Shown: positions 32,923-42,877 of the stretch, piece by piece | Numbering within the stretch: position 1 is the first letter of the stretch | How the letters are laid out: each line of letters opens with the position of its first letter | NCBI GenBank assembly: GCA_015520735.1 | Contig: WAPN01000026.1 | Location: 1-64,000 of the forward strand | DNA length: 64,000 nucleotides | Source of the DNA: Desulfurococcales archaeon | Lineage (GTDB): Archaea > Thermoproteota > Thermoprotei_A > Sulfolobales > Desulfurococcaceae | Direction of reading: 5' to 3' | Notes under the pieces: generated by a model | What the model saw: only the letters and a program-made list of their open reading frames with translations | Told to the model about the DNA's origin: nothing | The model's database searches: none | Program-made: the position numbers and the translations under genes

Positions 32923-34209
32923 TTAAACATTCTTCTTCCAGCTGGCCTCATATGTTGGTTGATCCAGGACTTCTAGATAGCCTCTAATAAGATACTTTAT
33001 ATTATCTATAGCATTACCGTCACGACCTCTCCAAACAACTATCTTATGACGCAATAAGAGAGAATATGCTATTTCACCAATATTCTTCACAATTACATCG
33101 GTTACACCCATATTATGAAGTTTCTCAGCGATCTCAGCTCCCCTCAAGAGACTCTGTGGAACATTGATTTTATTTCCTTTCCCTGATGGGTGGCCAAGTA
33201 TTGTGTTCTTGCTAATAATTTGTTTGCCAATTATCTGCTCATTATTTATTTCAACTACGAAGAAATAAGGCGCCTTGCCAAAATGGTCAGATAATGATGG
33301 ATTCGAGCCTACCTCTTCTACCGGTACTGCAATTTTTAGATGATTCCTAATGGTTGGCTTAACTGTTACAACAATATATTTCACATCCTCAAATCTCTTA
33401 CGAATATTTTCTTCGATACATCTAGTCAAGCGGCCGATAGATTCCAGCGTATCTAGAGGGTGCGAACGTAATAGCATCTCGACAAAAACAATAGGGCCTG
33501 CCCATCTCACCTTCAGATCAACCAGCTCAGCTTTACCCATGATCAGTTCTTGTAGATAATTTTTCAGTTCTTTCAGGAACTTCTTATCTTTCGGCAGATC
33601 TAGGATTGCTAGGATAGAGTCATGGGCAGCCTCGTAGGCAGCCAGTAATAGACCTATAAGAGCAATAATCAATGATAATGTGTAGATGAGCCCGTAATGC
33701 GTGATCATGAACAGCAGTAGCCCAAATGTAACGGAAGAAGTTTCGATAACATCGACAAACATGTGTACAGCATCTGCCTTCAGCGATGGAGAATGCAGGA
33801 TATAGGCAGATTTGTATTTGGATAAGACGGACAACACTAGTAAAGGTATTGTTGATGCTTGGATAAGGAGCACCGTGGGACTAGGTGTTGATGGCTTACG
33901 AAATATTTCATCTATGCTTGTGAAAAGCGTGAATAAGATGATCATACTCAATAGGATAGCTACTAGGTCTTCCAGTTTATATAGCCCGTAGGGAAACCTC
34001 TGAGAAATGGATGATCTTACAATAAATATTGTGAAAACAATAAAGAACGAGATCACAGTATCTATAAGTGCATGGAATCCTTCAATATTCAATATAGGGC
34101 TATTAAGTAACGTTCCCGTGGTAATCCTCATCGTTGAGATCATAAGTAGTAAGATAAATGATAAAACTAGAAAAAATAATGCTCTCCGCGGTATCTGTAA
34201 AGGATTCAA
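32923..34209 (-). CDS. Cation diffusion facilitator fused to a NifX/NifB-type domain
   Basis: 428 residues. The first 200 residues form about six membrane helices of a CDF metal exporter. Both metal-site pairs are visible: GFHALID in helix 2 and HMFVDVIE in helix 5 (HxxxD). The C-terminal CDF cytoplasmic domain follows (DLKVRWAGPIVFVEMLL). From about residue 290 a dinitrogenase FeMo-cofactor-type domain is added (KIAVPVEE..SLSDHFGKAPYFFVVEI..GVTDVIVKNIGEIAYSLLL). TTG start. The fused domain may sense a metal or cluster; that is inference. Confidence 0.9.
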   Translation of the reverse strand: MNPLQIPRRALFFLVLSFILLLMISTMRITTGTLLNSPILNIEGFHALIDTVISFFIVFTIFIVRSSISQRFPYGLYKLEDLVAILLSMIILFTLFTSIDEIFRKPSTPSPTVLLIQASTIPLLVLSVLSKYKSAYILHSPSLKADAVHMFVDVIETSSVTFGLLLFMITHYGLIYTLSLIIALIGLLLAAYEAAHDSILAILDLPKDKKFLKELKNYLQELIMGKAELVDLKVRWAGPIVFVEMLLRSHPLDTLESIGRLTRCIEENIRKRFEDVKYIVVTVKPTIRNHLKIAVPVEEVGSNPSLSDHFGKAPYFFVVEINNEQIIGKQIISKNTILGHPSGKGNKINVPQSLLRGAEIAEKLHNMGVTDVIVKNIGEIAYSLLLRHKIVVWRGRDGNAIDNIKYLIRGYLEVLDQPTYEASWKKNV

Positions 34210-34510
34210 ACTAGTTCGCCTCTCATCGAATTATATTGTCATAACTATATTGTTCCACTGCACAAAAATATCTGTCCAAAGAAGTTTAAAGCATCTCATA
34301 AAGAAATAGGGTAGATCAGCGCAATTATAACCATGATATTATTTAAATACTTCCAAGATCTCTCTTTCTCCATTGTTTTATTGTTTTGTACTTTTTACTA
34401 GTGATTTTGACTCTAATATCTATAATATCTTAAGTATTTTACACCACTATTGTTCATATCTGCAGTACTAATTACAGATATTTATTGAAAACATTGGAAT
34501 GATTATTTTA

Positions 34511-34575
34511 AGGATCAGATGAGACAGGTGTATTCATCCCCTGCTTGGGTCATTCCCGTGGATTCATCATTTCGG
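34511..34575 (-). ncRNA. Candidate C/D box sRNA
   Basis: Minus strand: box C ATGATGA (34564-34570), guide ATCCACGGGA (34554-34563), D'-like ATGA, C'-like GGATGAA (34533-34539), guide TACACCTGTCTCAT (34519-34532), box D CTGA (34515-34518). C and D are perfect; D' has one mismatch and the D'-C' spacer is long (10 nt). It lies just downstream of the small zinc-ribbon gene. The rest of the 34210-34510 gap is AT-rich and shows nothing I can name. Confidence 0.5.
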
Positions 34576-34582
34576 GTTCTTC

Positions 34583-34735
34583 CTACTCTACGTATTCTAT
34601 TATATCGTGGAATGTGTTCCTTTTACAGAATGGACAATAATGATAAAGCTTTGTGAATTCCTTTTTGAGCGGGTAGCTGACGTTGAGCTTCCATTCCTTT
34701 CCGCATGAGCGGCATTTTAGTATCCAGTAGGTCAT
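34583..34735 (-). CDS. Small zinc-ribbon protein
   Basis: A 50-residue frame: ATG ACC TAC TGG ATA..., with KCRSCGKEW near residues 7-15 and YCPFCKR near residues 33-39, i.e. two CxxC knuckles 22 residues apart. It lies 30 bases after the ASCH gene on the same strand, so probably the second gene of that operon. Many crenarchaeal operons carry such mini zinc ribbons; the function is unknown. Confidence 0.7.
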   Translation of the reverse strand: MTYWILKCRSCGKEWKLNVSYPLKKEFTKLYHYCPFCKRNTFHDIIEYVE

Positions 34736-34765
34736 GTTGTTCGCCTATTGTTTTTCTTTTATGTG

Positions 34766-35344
34766 TTATTTGATTATACCTCTTTCTAGAAGTTTTTGTA
34801 GCACCTTCTTTAACGTTTTTCTTACAATATACCTTTTTTCTAGTGAATTGAAGAGCCTCAGTGCTGTGGCTCTTATACTATTTGTTCTTGTTAGATCTAG
34901 CAGTATTTTCTTATCTTTTTCCGTGAGTTCGTCTTGCAGGTATCGGAGGGCTATTCTAGCTAGATCCCCTGGGGTTAGTCCCATGTAGGGTTCTTTGGGC
35001 TTTATATTGTCTAGTCGTTGTATGATGTCAAACTCTATTATTGTTACCCAGTCATCGGGTTTGATTCCCGGATATACTGTTTCTAGAGCTTTTATAAGCT
35101 CAGCCTTGTTCTGGAACCCATCTTTTATGGCATCGTTGTCGTTGAGTTCTTTGAGCTTTTTGTGATATACTTTGTTGATTCTTATCTTTGCTACAGGCCT
35201 TCCCCCGCCATGTATGATCGCTTCTTTGTATTTAGGAATAACGATACCTTTTCGGATAGTTGCTTTTTTCTTGCCGGATAGGAGATCATCGATATATTTG
35301 CCCTTGATCATAATGTGTCGTCCGAGGAATTTCTTCTCCACCAT
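34766..35344 (-). CDS. ASCH-domain RNA-binding protein
   Basis: 192 residues. The N-terminal part (KYIDDLLSGKKKATIRKG, AKIRINKVYHKKLKELNDNDAIKDGF, DDWVTIIEFD) is an ASCH domain, a PUA-like beta barrel thought to bind RNA. The C-terminal 70 residues are helical, with an HTH look (RATALRLFNSLEKRYIV). ATG 35344 is preferred over GTG 35356. It precedes a zinc-ribbon gene. Confidence 0.85.
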   Translation of the reverse strand: MVEKKFLGRHIMIKGKYIDDLLSGKKKATIRKGIVIPKYKEAIIHGGGRPVAKIRINKVYHKKLKELNDNDAIKDGFQNKAELIKALETVYPGIKPDDWVTIIEFDIIQRLDNIKPKEPYMGLTPGDLARIALRYLQDELTEKDKKILLDLTRTNSIRATALRLFNSLEKRYIVRKTLKKVLQKLLERGIIK

Positions 35345-35398
35345 AGGACGATGCACCGTTCGCGAATAATGGGAATGAAAAATTGTTCGGGGGAAAAA

Positions 35399-37243
35399 TT
35401 ATGCTTGATAGCTAGGAATTGGTCTTTGACTAATCATTACTGGTAGTGTTTGTGATATTCTAGGATAATCTTTTATCTCCTTATCGATCATCTTTATGAG
35501 TTCATCAACGCTCATTATTTTCTGGTCATTTGTTCTTCTAAACCTCACGTTGATAGTATTGCTCTTTATTTCTCTCTCACCGATGACGATGATATATGGT
35601 ATCCATTCCCTTCCGGCATCACGTATCCTTTTGCCTAGGCTCTCCTCCCTGTCATCGATGTCGACACGTATTCCTTTAGCGAGTAGTTTTTCAGCTATAG
35701 ATTTCGCGTAGTCAAGGTATTCTTTCTTGATTGGTATTATCCTAACTTGGATCGGTGATAGCCAAGTGGGAATGTATGGTGTTTTTCCGTTGAGTTGCAT
35801 CTGGGCCGCGGTATCTAATACCATATATATGTATCTCTCTATTCCCCCAAGGATCGCGGTATGTATTATGACTGGGTGTTTCTTTTCACCGTTTTCATCA
35901 GTGTATGTTATGTTGAATCTCTTCCCGTTACCAATATCTATCTGGAAGGTCGCTATTTCTCTAGGTCTTTTCAAATTATCTATAATGTGGTACTCCACGT
36001 TTAGGATCCAATAGTATATTCCAGATGGTATGACTGCGACGAGTGCTGGATAGTTGTCTCTCTTTATGAAGTCTATTAGTACTTCCCTGTATTTCTCGAA
36101 GAAATCACGTGTTACATTATATAGTGCAACGTATCTGCGCCCAACTTTAGATACTTCTTCAAGAATTTTTTTCTGAACAGTTTTTGAGGCCTCTATTGCC
36201 TGTTCTAGATCTCTAGTGAGAATATGTAGGTCTGGCATATAGAATTTTCTTAGCCTAAAGCATAGGTTTAATTCTCCTCTTTGTTCTAATCTGTAACTGT
36301 CTGCGACCTCGAACATTCCGAATGGCAGATTCTTATAACTTATGATCCAGTCTCTCAGCATCGCGAATTGCTGGTGGCACGCAGCATATCTCATAACGTA
36401 TTTTTTGCCCTCTACTTCGAGCTCGTATAGTCTATCACCGAATAATAGCGCATGTTCTAGGACGGGTTTCTCGGAGAGATCGAACATGTTTGTACCTATG
36501 ACTTTAAACACCGGTATTCCGAGGCTCCTAGCGACTTGCCAGGAGTACTGGAATAGTGCTTCCATTATGGTTGTCGCGTGAGGGCCGTATCGCATATGAC
36601 CATGGTCACTCATGGGCTCCCATTCGAATCCGAACTTCCTACAGTACTTATTGACTATGTTCTCGCCGCCCTCAAGCACTTTTCCGAATACTTCCTTATC
36701 GACCAGTATCTTTAGGTCGGGGTATTTCGAGTAATCGAATTCTTCGGGTTTGAATACTTCTCCGTCTGGAGTAACAATATAGAATTCTTTTTTGATCTCT
36801 CTACGTACTATTTCACCGCCCTTGGTCTTCTTTATTGTTTTGGAGAGCTCGCTTAATGGGTGGCCATAACATTCTATTGTGAAGGCTTTATACCATCCGA
36901 ATGGCGCCTTATACACCTGTATTTCTGCCTTCTCTGATAACTTCTCATATAGTTGTGCTAGTATTTTCTGTGCTGTTAATGGATCGGCTAGTTCTGCTGA
37001 GAGATGAGCGTATGGGTATATGACTATTGAAGATGGTTTTATCTTCTTGGCGACCTCAAAGATTTCCTCAGCGGTTCTATTAACTACATTCTCATCATCG
37101 TCTTTCTCGACCGAAGTGAACACGACCAGCGTGTTCTCGAAGTCTCTAGCCCTGTTCTTTTCATCAAGCTCCTCGGGGTTATTGATGGCTTTTTCTGTGA
37201 CACTATAGCTGAATTTTTTGGCATGTATTAGCAGTAGCCTCAA
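35399..37243 (-). CDS. thrS: Threonyl-tRNA synthetase, archaeal type
   Basis: 614 residues. The first 140 residues (MRLLLIHAKKFSY...VVFTSVEKDD...SIVIYPYAHLS) are the archaeal D-Tyr-deacylase-like editing domain that removes misacylated Ser. The class II core follows, with motif 2 around FEVADSYRLEQRGEL, and zinc ligands among RYAACHQQFAM; the C-terminal anticodon domain starts near IRIIPIKKEYLDYA. Some crenarchaea split editing and charging into two genes; here both are in one protein. TTG start. Confidence 0.95.
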   Translation of the reverse strand: MRLLLIHAKKFSYSVTEKAINNPEELDEKNRARDFENTLVVFTSVEKDDDENVVNRTAEEIFEVAKKIKPSSIVIYPYAHLSAELADPLTAQKILAQLYEKLSEKAEIQVYKAPFGWYKAFTIECYGHPLSELSKTIKKTKGGEIVRREIKKEFYIVTPDGEVFKPEEFDYSKYPDLKILVDKEVFGKVLEGGENIVNKYCRKFGFEWEPMSDHGHMRYGPHATTIMEALFQYSWQVARSLGIPVFKVIGTNMFDLSEKPVLEHALLFGDRLYELEVEGKKYVMRYAACHQQFAMLRDWIISYKNLPFGMFEVADSYRLEQRGELNLCFRLRKFYMPDLHILTRDLEQAIEASKTVQKKILEEVSKVGRRYVALYNVTRDFFEKYREVLIDFIKRDNYPALVAVIPSGIYYWILNVEYHIIDNLKRPREIATFQIDIGNGKRFNITYTDENGEKKHPVIIHTAILGGIERYIYMVLDTAAQMQLNGKTPYIPTWLSPIQVRIIPIKKEYLDYAKSIAEKLLAKGIRVDIDDREESLGKRIRDAGREWIPYIIVIGEREIKSNTINVRFRRTNDQKIMSVDELIKMIDKEIKDYPRISQTLPVMISQRPIPSYQA

Positions 37244-37272
37244 TGCTTTCTACCCCCATCTACGTGGGCTTA

Positions 37273-37707
37273 TTATATCACGGTTCCTGGGCTAAAATCT
37301 TGACTTTTCTTATTATCTCTGCCTTGTTGCCCGGGCATAGGAGGTAATCCTGGGATAGGTGGAGGTGTTCCTAGCGAGCGACTGATTATTATGGATTCCG
37401 ATATCATCGCAGTGAATACGGCCTGAACTATCATTGGCGGAACATTCTTCTTTTTCAGATCTTTCTCAAGGTTTTCTAGTTCTTCCTTATTATCACTAAT
37501 GACGATAGCGTTTCCTTTGAGAATGATCTGTACTACTGGCGGCATTGATGAGAGTGTGAACGTGAATGGTATGATGAGTTTTGAGTCTTGAGTATATGGA
37601 GGGTTTGAGGGTAGGGCTAGGTTGATGTTAAATTGTATTTTTTGCGGTAGTGCCTCGGCTAGGCGTTCAGCATTAATGCTTGTTAGCTGGACGGAAACAG
37701 TTATCAA
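37273..37707 (-). CDS. Conserved hypothetical protein
   Basis: 144 residues. Beta-rich N-terminal two thirds (SVQLTSINAERLAEALP, FNINLALP, LIIPFTFTLSSMPPVVQIILKGNAIV) and a Pro/Gly-rich, charged tail. It resembles small archaeal SecB-like proteins in overall pattern, but I cannot confirm this. TTG start. It is divergent from radA and 29 bases upstream of thrS. Confidence 0.7.
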   Translation of the reverse strand: MITVSVQLTSINAERLAEALPQKIQFNINLALPSNPPYTQDSKLIIPFTFTLSSMPPVVQIILKGNAIVISDNKEELENLEKDLKKKNVPPMIVQAVFTAMISESIIISRSLGTPPPIPGLPPMPGQQGRDNKKSQDFSPGTVI

Positions 37708-37871
37708 TATTTTACACCTGGTTTTGATAAGGGTATGGTCAGATATTTTATTGTATTGACTGTATTTAGGTGTTTGATTTTATTAGCGTTGTGTCGTAAA
37801 TAGTAGGGCGAAAGTATTATGATGACTTATAAAGGTCTTTTTAAAAATGTTAGTATTGGGATGGTGTTAAG

Positions 37872-38825
37872 ATGAGTGAACAAATTAAGACAGTAAAAGA
37901 CCTGCCTGGAGTAGGCGCAACAATAGCTAAGAAACTTGAAGAAGCAGGGTATGTCACTCTATGGGCTATAGCTGTGTCGCGAGCCGAAGAGATTAGTGCT
38001 AGAGCAGGAATACCTGTAACAACAGCCGAAAAAATAATTGTTGCTGCCAGAAAAGCCTTAGGCATCAGGTTCAAGACAGCCAAGGAAGTAAAAATGGAAA
38101 GGCTGAGCGTTCGGAAGATAACCACGGGAAGCAAGAACTTAGACGATCTACTAGGCGGAGGCATCGAGACCAAAACGATCACAGAATTTTTCGGAGAATA
38201 CGGGACAGGCAAGACCCAAATATGTCATCAGCTAAGTGTAAACGTACAACTTCCACCAGAGCGTGGCGGTCTCAAGGGTAAAGCAGTATACATTGACACA
38301 GAAGGTACATTCCGTTGGGAACGTATTGAGGCGATGGCTAGGGGTCTGGGTCTAGATCCAGATGAGGTAATGGAGAACATACTATATCAGAGAGCATATA
38401 ATAGTGATCACCAGATGGCGGTAGTTGATGAGTTATTCACTCTAGTGCCTAAAGAAAATGTAAAGCTGGTTATAATCGATTCCGTGACAAGTCACTTCAG
38501 AGCTGAATATCCAGGCAGAGAGAACCTTGCAGTTAGGCAGCAGAAGCTCAACAAGCATCTACACCAATTGGTAAGACTGGCGGAAGCCTATAATATTGCA
38601 GTGGTAGTTACAAATCAGGTCATGGCTAGGCCCGATGTATTCTATGGTGATCCAACACAAGCTGTAGGAGGTCACGTCCTAGCACACACGCCTGGTGTAA
38701 GAGTACAGCTAAGGAAGGCTAAGGGTAACAGAAGGATCGCAAAAATAGTTGATGCTCCGCATTTGCCTGAGGGTGAAGCAGTATTTGTTATTGTTGATGA
38801 AGGAATACGTGATCCCGAAGAGTAA
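37872..38825 (+). CDS. radA: DNA repair and recombination protein RadA
   Basis: 317 residues, archaeal Rad51. N-terminal helix-hairpin-helix region ([18 protein letters not shown]), polymerisation motif near residue 75, Walker [10 protein letters not shown] near residue 107, Walker [15 protein letters not shown]2 loop around [21 protein letters not shown]. It carries out homologous strand exchange. ATG with GGTGTTAAG upstream. A T5A5 box A lies about 35 bases before the start. Confidence 0.97.
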   Translation: MSEQIKTVKDLPGVGATIAKKLEEAGYVTLWAIAVSRAEEISARAGIPVTTAEKIIVAARKALGIRFKTAKEVKMERLSVRKITTGSKNLDDLLGGGIETKTITEFFGEYGTGKTQICHQLSVNVQLPPERGGLKGKAVYIDTEGTFRWERIEAMARGLGLDPDEVMENILYQRAYNSDHQMAVVDELFTLVPKENVKLVIIDSVTSHFRAEYPGRENLAVRQQKLNKHLHQLVRLAEAYNIAVVVTNQVMARPDVFYGDPTQAVGGHVLAHTPGVRVQLRKAKGNRRIAKIVDAPHLPEGEAVFVIVDEGIRDPEE

Positions 38826-38877
38826 AGACAATATCGTTGATTAATCCTAACTCAATACTAAAATGTTTTAGTAATCA

Positions 38878-39675
38878 TCAAATGATCATTAATAAGTAAA
38901 GAAGCGGGGCGTCGCCAACTAGTACCGTAAATATGAAGCCTAATAGTAGCGGTATGATAAATGGAATACCGTATGTAACCCATATCTTATCCTCAGGTTC
39001 GATTAGGCCATTGTCTAGAAGTTTCTTCAGCTCTCTTTGATAATCCTCGTACTCTTCATAAATATCGAAACTTCGCCGAATCTTGAAGACTACTTTTCCG
39101 TCCTCGACCTTGGGTATAGTTAATGGATAATAGTGCTTCATACTAAGATATTTCTTTACCGATACCACTCTCCCAGTAAAGAGTAGAGCTACCTTATCCC
39201 GGGTCGACGCGTTTGGAGGCATCATTTTCCTATATCTTACAAGTGAGTACAATCCTCTAAATAGTACGATCAATGCGATTGATAGGCTAGAATATAATAT
39301 AATAGGTATTATCGGAGGGAAATGGAAAAACAATGGCACATGCACGAGATTTACTAAGTATATGTCTGGTATGGGAAACATTAGTGTAATCCAAAGTACA
39401 GCGAAGAAATCAGCCCAGCCCATAAGCTCAAAATACGAAAGAAGACCGAATAACCCCGGCCCTATCATTAAAGATAACAATGTATAGATGATAAACCAAC
39501 TAAGGATATTCCTATATAGGATCAGGGACACTATAAAGAAAAATATGCTTATGCCGCCCCATATCCAGATATACTTGTCGGGTATATCTCTAGTTCTATA
39601 ATCAAGTATACCGAACCAGATCAGAAACAATAAGGCGATAAATATCTTAGCCATAACCAAGTATTCATTGATCAT
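38878..39675 (-). CDS. Prepilin peptidase, A24 family (PibD/ArlK-like)
   Basis: 265 residues with about six membrane helices. The catalytic aspartates are seen as GILDYRTRDIPD (near residue 25) and FELMGWADFFAVLW (near residue 85); the second site is GxAD instead of the usual GxGD/GxHyD. A soluble insert of about 90 residues follows before the last helix. It probably processes the pilin at 29417. ATG 39675 is chosen because GGGTGG precedes it; ATG 39690 is possible. Confidence 0.88.
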   Translation of the reverse strand: MINEYLVMAKIFIALLFLIWFGILDYRTRDIPDKYIWIWGGISIFFFIVSLILYRNILSWFIIYTLLSLMIGPGLFGLLSYFELMGWADFFAVLWITLMFPIPDIYLVNLVHVPLFFHFPPIIPIILYSSLSIALIVLFRGLYSLVRYRKMMPPNASTRDKVALLFTGRVVSVKKYLSMKHYYPLTIPKVEDGKVVFKIRRSFDIYEEYEDYQRELKKLLDNGLIEPEDKIWVTYGIPFIIPLLLGFIFTVLVGDAPLLYLLMII

Positions 39676-39809
39676 CCTGGGTCCACCCATATAAATGTGA
39701 CATCATTAATTAAGCTACGTTTTTAAGACTAAAGTCCAGGATGATAAAGCAGCTAGATTCTCATTAATATCTTTTACATTATACATAATTATAAGATAAA
39801 GAGGCTAGG

Positions 39810-39920
39810 ATGTTCTCAGATGGTATAGAAATAGGACGGCTTTTATTTCTCATAATAGTTTCGACGCTTTACCTAGCATATTTCATTACATGCACAGACG
39901 ACGCCAAGCACATCTTATAA
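39810..39920 (+). CDS. Possible 36-residue membrane peptide
   Basis: In the 39676-40011 gap an ATG with a good GAGGCTAGG ribosome site opens a frame of 36 codons. It has one hydrophobic helix (RLLFLIIVSTLYLAYFITC) and a charged tail. A TATA-like ACATAATTATAAG lies 20-30 bases upstream. It could be real or chance; conservation would decide. Confidence 0.35.
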   Translation: MFSDGIEIGRLLFLIIVSTLYLAYFITCTDDAKHIL

Positions 39921-40011
39921 CAGATATTTTTGAGGAACGCAGTACGTTCTTTTTAATTCTGTCGCTCCCAGATAGATTTTAAAGGATTAGTTCTTTACTG
40001 CTCAAACCTGT

Positions 40012-41717
40012 TTATGATTTAACACTCATTACATGGAACATTGAATACTCTTTCATCAGCTCTGAGTAGAGCTGACATTTTTTCAGTAATTCTTCATGTT
40101 TTCCGCGAGCAATGAATCTCCCGTTACGGAGTACGTATATTGTATCTACATTCTTTAGAGACGAGAACCTATGAGAGATAATTATAATTATTGAGTCTTC
40201 TAGGTATTTCCTAATATTCTGTAAAATGAAGGATTCATTTTGTGGATCGAGGCTATTTGTAGCTTCATCTAATATTAGTACGTCGGGATCACGAATCAAC
40301 GCTCTGGCTAGTGCTATTTTCTGTTTTTGTCCTTCAGATAATTTTTCGGATCTATAATGTCTTCTAAATCCGCAAAATTTATTCCAACAATATTGATTAT
40401 GCGTCTTAACTTATCGCTACCATATTCTTTGTCTAACGATATATTCTCCCTCAGGGAGCCATGTATAATGGGCTCTTTTGAGGAAATGTATACTATCTTT
40501 TCTCTAAGGGAGAACAATGAATACTCTTTATAATCTAAACCATTTATTCTGATAACTCCACTAGTCGGCTCATATAATCTTATTAGTGTTAATGCTAAGC
40601 TTGTTTTTCCCGAACCTATCGGGCCAACTATACCTATCCATTCTCCCTTGCTCAGAGTGAACGATACATTGTCAAGTATTTTCTTATCCCTAATACTAAG
40701 GCTAACACTGGAAAATTCTATTCTATTTACCTTCTGTAGTTTGATCCCCCTATACAGGTCTTCCTTGTCTAGGTTAAGTATCTCATAATATCTATCCAAA
40801 TACGGTATCAAACCAGACAAACCAGTAAGCATATTTGCTAGATTTATAATTGGCTCGTAGAACTCGGGTAATACCGATGTAAAGGCGATAAGTGTGCCAA
40901 CTGTGAAGTATCCATTCAATACTAGCCATCCGCCAATTATTAAGACAATTATTCTAATGATTGAATTCAAGTAAAAATAGGACTTATTGAAGAAGATTGT
41001 ATATAGCATGTATCTCATAAGATATCTAGACCATTCACTTAATGAGCGTGAAAATTTCTCTCTAAAATATTCATAAATATTGAATCTCTTAATGAACAAA
41101 AGATTATCAATAACATTCTTCAGCGTATTAACAAGTTTCGATAAATATGATCTCTCTAGGCTCGAATACTTAACTATTCTTTTCACGGAAATCTTATAGA
41201 TTATATAGCTTGGAAAAGTAAGACCTATCGCTAATAACAGAAGCCTTGGAGAGAGAACATATAGCGTATATATCATAACTCCCAGTCTTGATAATTGAAT
41301 AAGTAATGCAGGAATAACACCAGCAAGATTACTTGAAAGTTCATAAAGATCCGATATAAATCTCGTCAAAATATCCCCGCTTTTTAGATGAATGTATTTA
41401 GCACTATATAATGTGCTTAGCATTTTATTTGAAAACACTATAAAAGCTTTGACACCAATCCGTCTTAATATGTATTCGCCTATAAAACTTAAAACATAAC
41501 TTATCAAAACCACTGCTAGTAATCCAAATCCTTTATAAAGAATCGTGTTAAAATTATTTGGGCCAATTAACGAGTCGATAAATGATTTCATTAAATTTGC
41601 ATTAACATATGTTAGAATAGATGCGAAGAGAAATATTACCACAGAAAGCAAGGAATCAATTAACAGTATCTTCATAATATTAAATGATTCTTTCAGAAGA
41701 TCAGTAGTTTCGGCCAA
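40012..41717 (-). pseudogene. ABC exporter (fused permease-ATPase) with frameshift
   Basis: A membrane domain of six helices (residues about 15-330) plus ATPase of the MsbA/LmrA kind: Walker A GPIGSGKTSLA, Q-loop region YISSKEP, then the frame closes at 40314. The other frame continues at once with the signature LSEGQKQKIALARA, Walker B VLILDEATNSLD and ISHRF. One extra A in the A5 run at 40342-40346 (minus strand) would join the two parts exactly. It is therefore a one-base deletion, a sequencing error or a slippage site. TTG start. Substrate unknown. Codon use and AT content are higher than in the neighbours. Confidence 0.85.
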
Positions 41718-41964
41718 TAATTAGTGCACATCGATTAGTCATTATTTACATAATTTACATGTTTCATAACTCTTCCACAAATGTTTTTCACCCTTGTTTT
41801 TACTTCTGTAAGTAAATAGTTTACTAAGTCTGCCATGTACAACAAAATTGTATTCGTAAATAGAATAGATATGAATTACGTTATATATTTCCATAACTTC
41901 TATAAGTAGTCAGCGTATATTTCTCATAAGGGAAAACAATATCGAGAGCATAATTAAATGAGTA

Positions 41965-42489
41965 ATGGGTGATAAATTGTTTAAACTACTTTGGAACCCT
42001 TGGAGATACGAGTACATACGAAAAATAGATTCCGAGAAGAAATGTGTCTTCTGTGAACTACCTAAACACAGTGATGACCAGTCATTGATCATATATCGGG
42101 GGAGGAAATCATACATTGTTATGAATGCTTACCCATATAATACGGGGCACCTACTCATAGTACCATATAGGCATGTCGGAGAATTATCTGATCTAACAGA
42201 GGAAGAATATCTTGAAATGTGCATGCTCGTTAGACGCTCTGTCGAAGTTCTTAAGAAATCATTTAACCCTGACGGGTTCAATATAGGAGTCAATATGGGA
42301 AGAGCAGCTGGTGCTGGTGTTCCAGGACATATTCATTTCCATGTAGTACCTAGATGGGTTGGTGACGCTAATTTCATTGCTATTATAGGTTCTACAAAAA
42401 CTCTACCTATGGCTCTAAATGAGGGATATCATATATTAAAATCTAAGTGGAAAGATATTGAAACAGATGTGGAAGCCCTCGATCACTGA
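41965..42489 (+). CDS. HIT-family nucleotide hydrolase/transferase
   Basis: 174 residues. CVFCELP near residue 27 is half of a zinc site; the HIT motif GHIHFHVVPRW is near residue 118, containing the nucleophilic His. This resembles the Ap4A phosphorylase/hydrolase-like archaeal members. The exact nucleotide is unknown. ATG start. About 250 AT-rich bases before it hold only a possible GTTATATATTTCC promoter. Confidence 0.92.
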   Translation: MGDKLFKLLWNPWRYEYIRKIDSEKKCVFCELPKHSDDQSLIIYRGRKSYIVMNAYPYNTGHLLIVPYRHVGELSDLTEEEYLEMCMLVRRSVEVLKKSFNPDGFNIGVNMGRAAGAGVPGHIHFHVVPRWVGDANFIAIIGSTKTLPMALNEGYHILKSKWKDIETDVEALDH

Positions 42490-42555
42490 TGTTTGATGAT
42501 GAGGGCAGGGTTTAACCGAAGATTTTTATCGATGATAATTTTTGGGGTGTCAGGT

Positions 42556-42780
42556 TTGGTTGACAAGAAGGATCTAGAAATACTGGAAAGGTATGTTTTC
42601 CTAGGGCAGTCTAGGTATAGAGTTCGTTTGAAGGAGACAAATATATTATTCAATGTCAATGCGATCAGTGATGATGAAGCTCTTGAAAAGGCTTTAGAAA
42701 TGGCAAGAAAAATTGGTCTAAATAAAGAAGTGCTGGATGAAATAAGGAGAAGGTTTTCAAAGGGAGAATTAAAACAATAG
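42556..42780 (+). CDS. Small conserved hypothetical protein
   Basis: 74 residues (VDKKDLEILERYVFLGQSRY... then a helical, charged C-terminal half). The pattern of a strand pair followed by two helices suggests a small alpha-beta domain; I do not recognise it. The TTG at 42556 has GGTGTCAGG upstream and is preferred to the ATG at 42493. It follows the HIT gene closely and is probably in its operon. Confidence 0.6.
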   Translation: MVDKKDLEILERYVFLGQSRYRVRLKETNILFNVNAISDDEALEKALEMARKIGLNKEVLDEIRRRFSKGELKQ

Positions 42781-42850
42781 TTGATAATGCCTTAGCAAAA
42801 TAATCTTGGCCTTAGGGATGAAGATACTTGCCCCCCATGGACCGTAAGGG

Positions 42851-42876
42851 ATGATGACATTACCGCGAGCAGACCT
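42851..42876 (+). ncRNA. Weak candidate C/D-like guide RNA fragment
   Basis: In the gap 42781-42877 the plus strand has a perfect C/C' box ATGATGA (42851-42857) followed by ATTACCGCG (42859-42867), complementary to the conserved small-subunit rRNA CGCGGTAAT at the 530 loop. A clear D box is missing (CAGA at 42870). Recorded as a possibility only. Confidence 0.2.
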
Positions 42877-42877
42877 A

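Noticed and set aside
42781-42877. Full C/D sRNA targeting the 530 loop of 16S rRNA
   Set aside because: The guide match is good but no proper D or D' box is found; kept only as a weak candidate.
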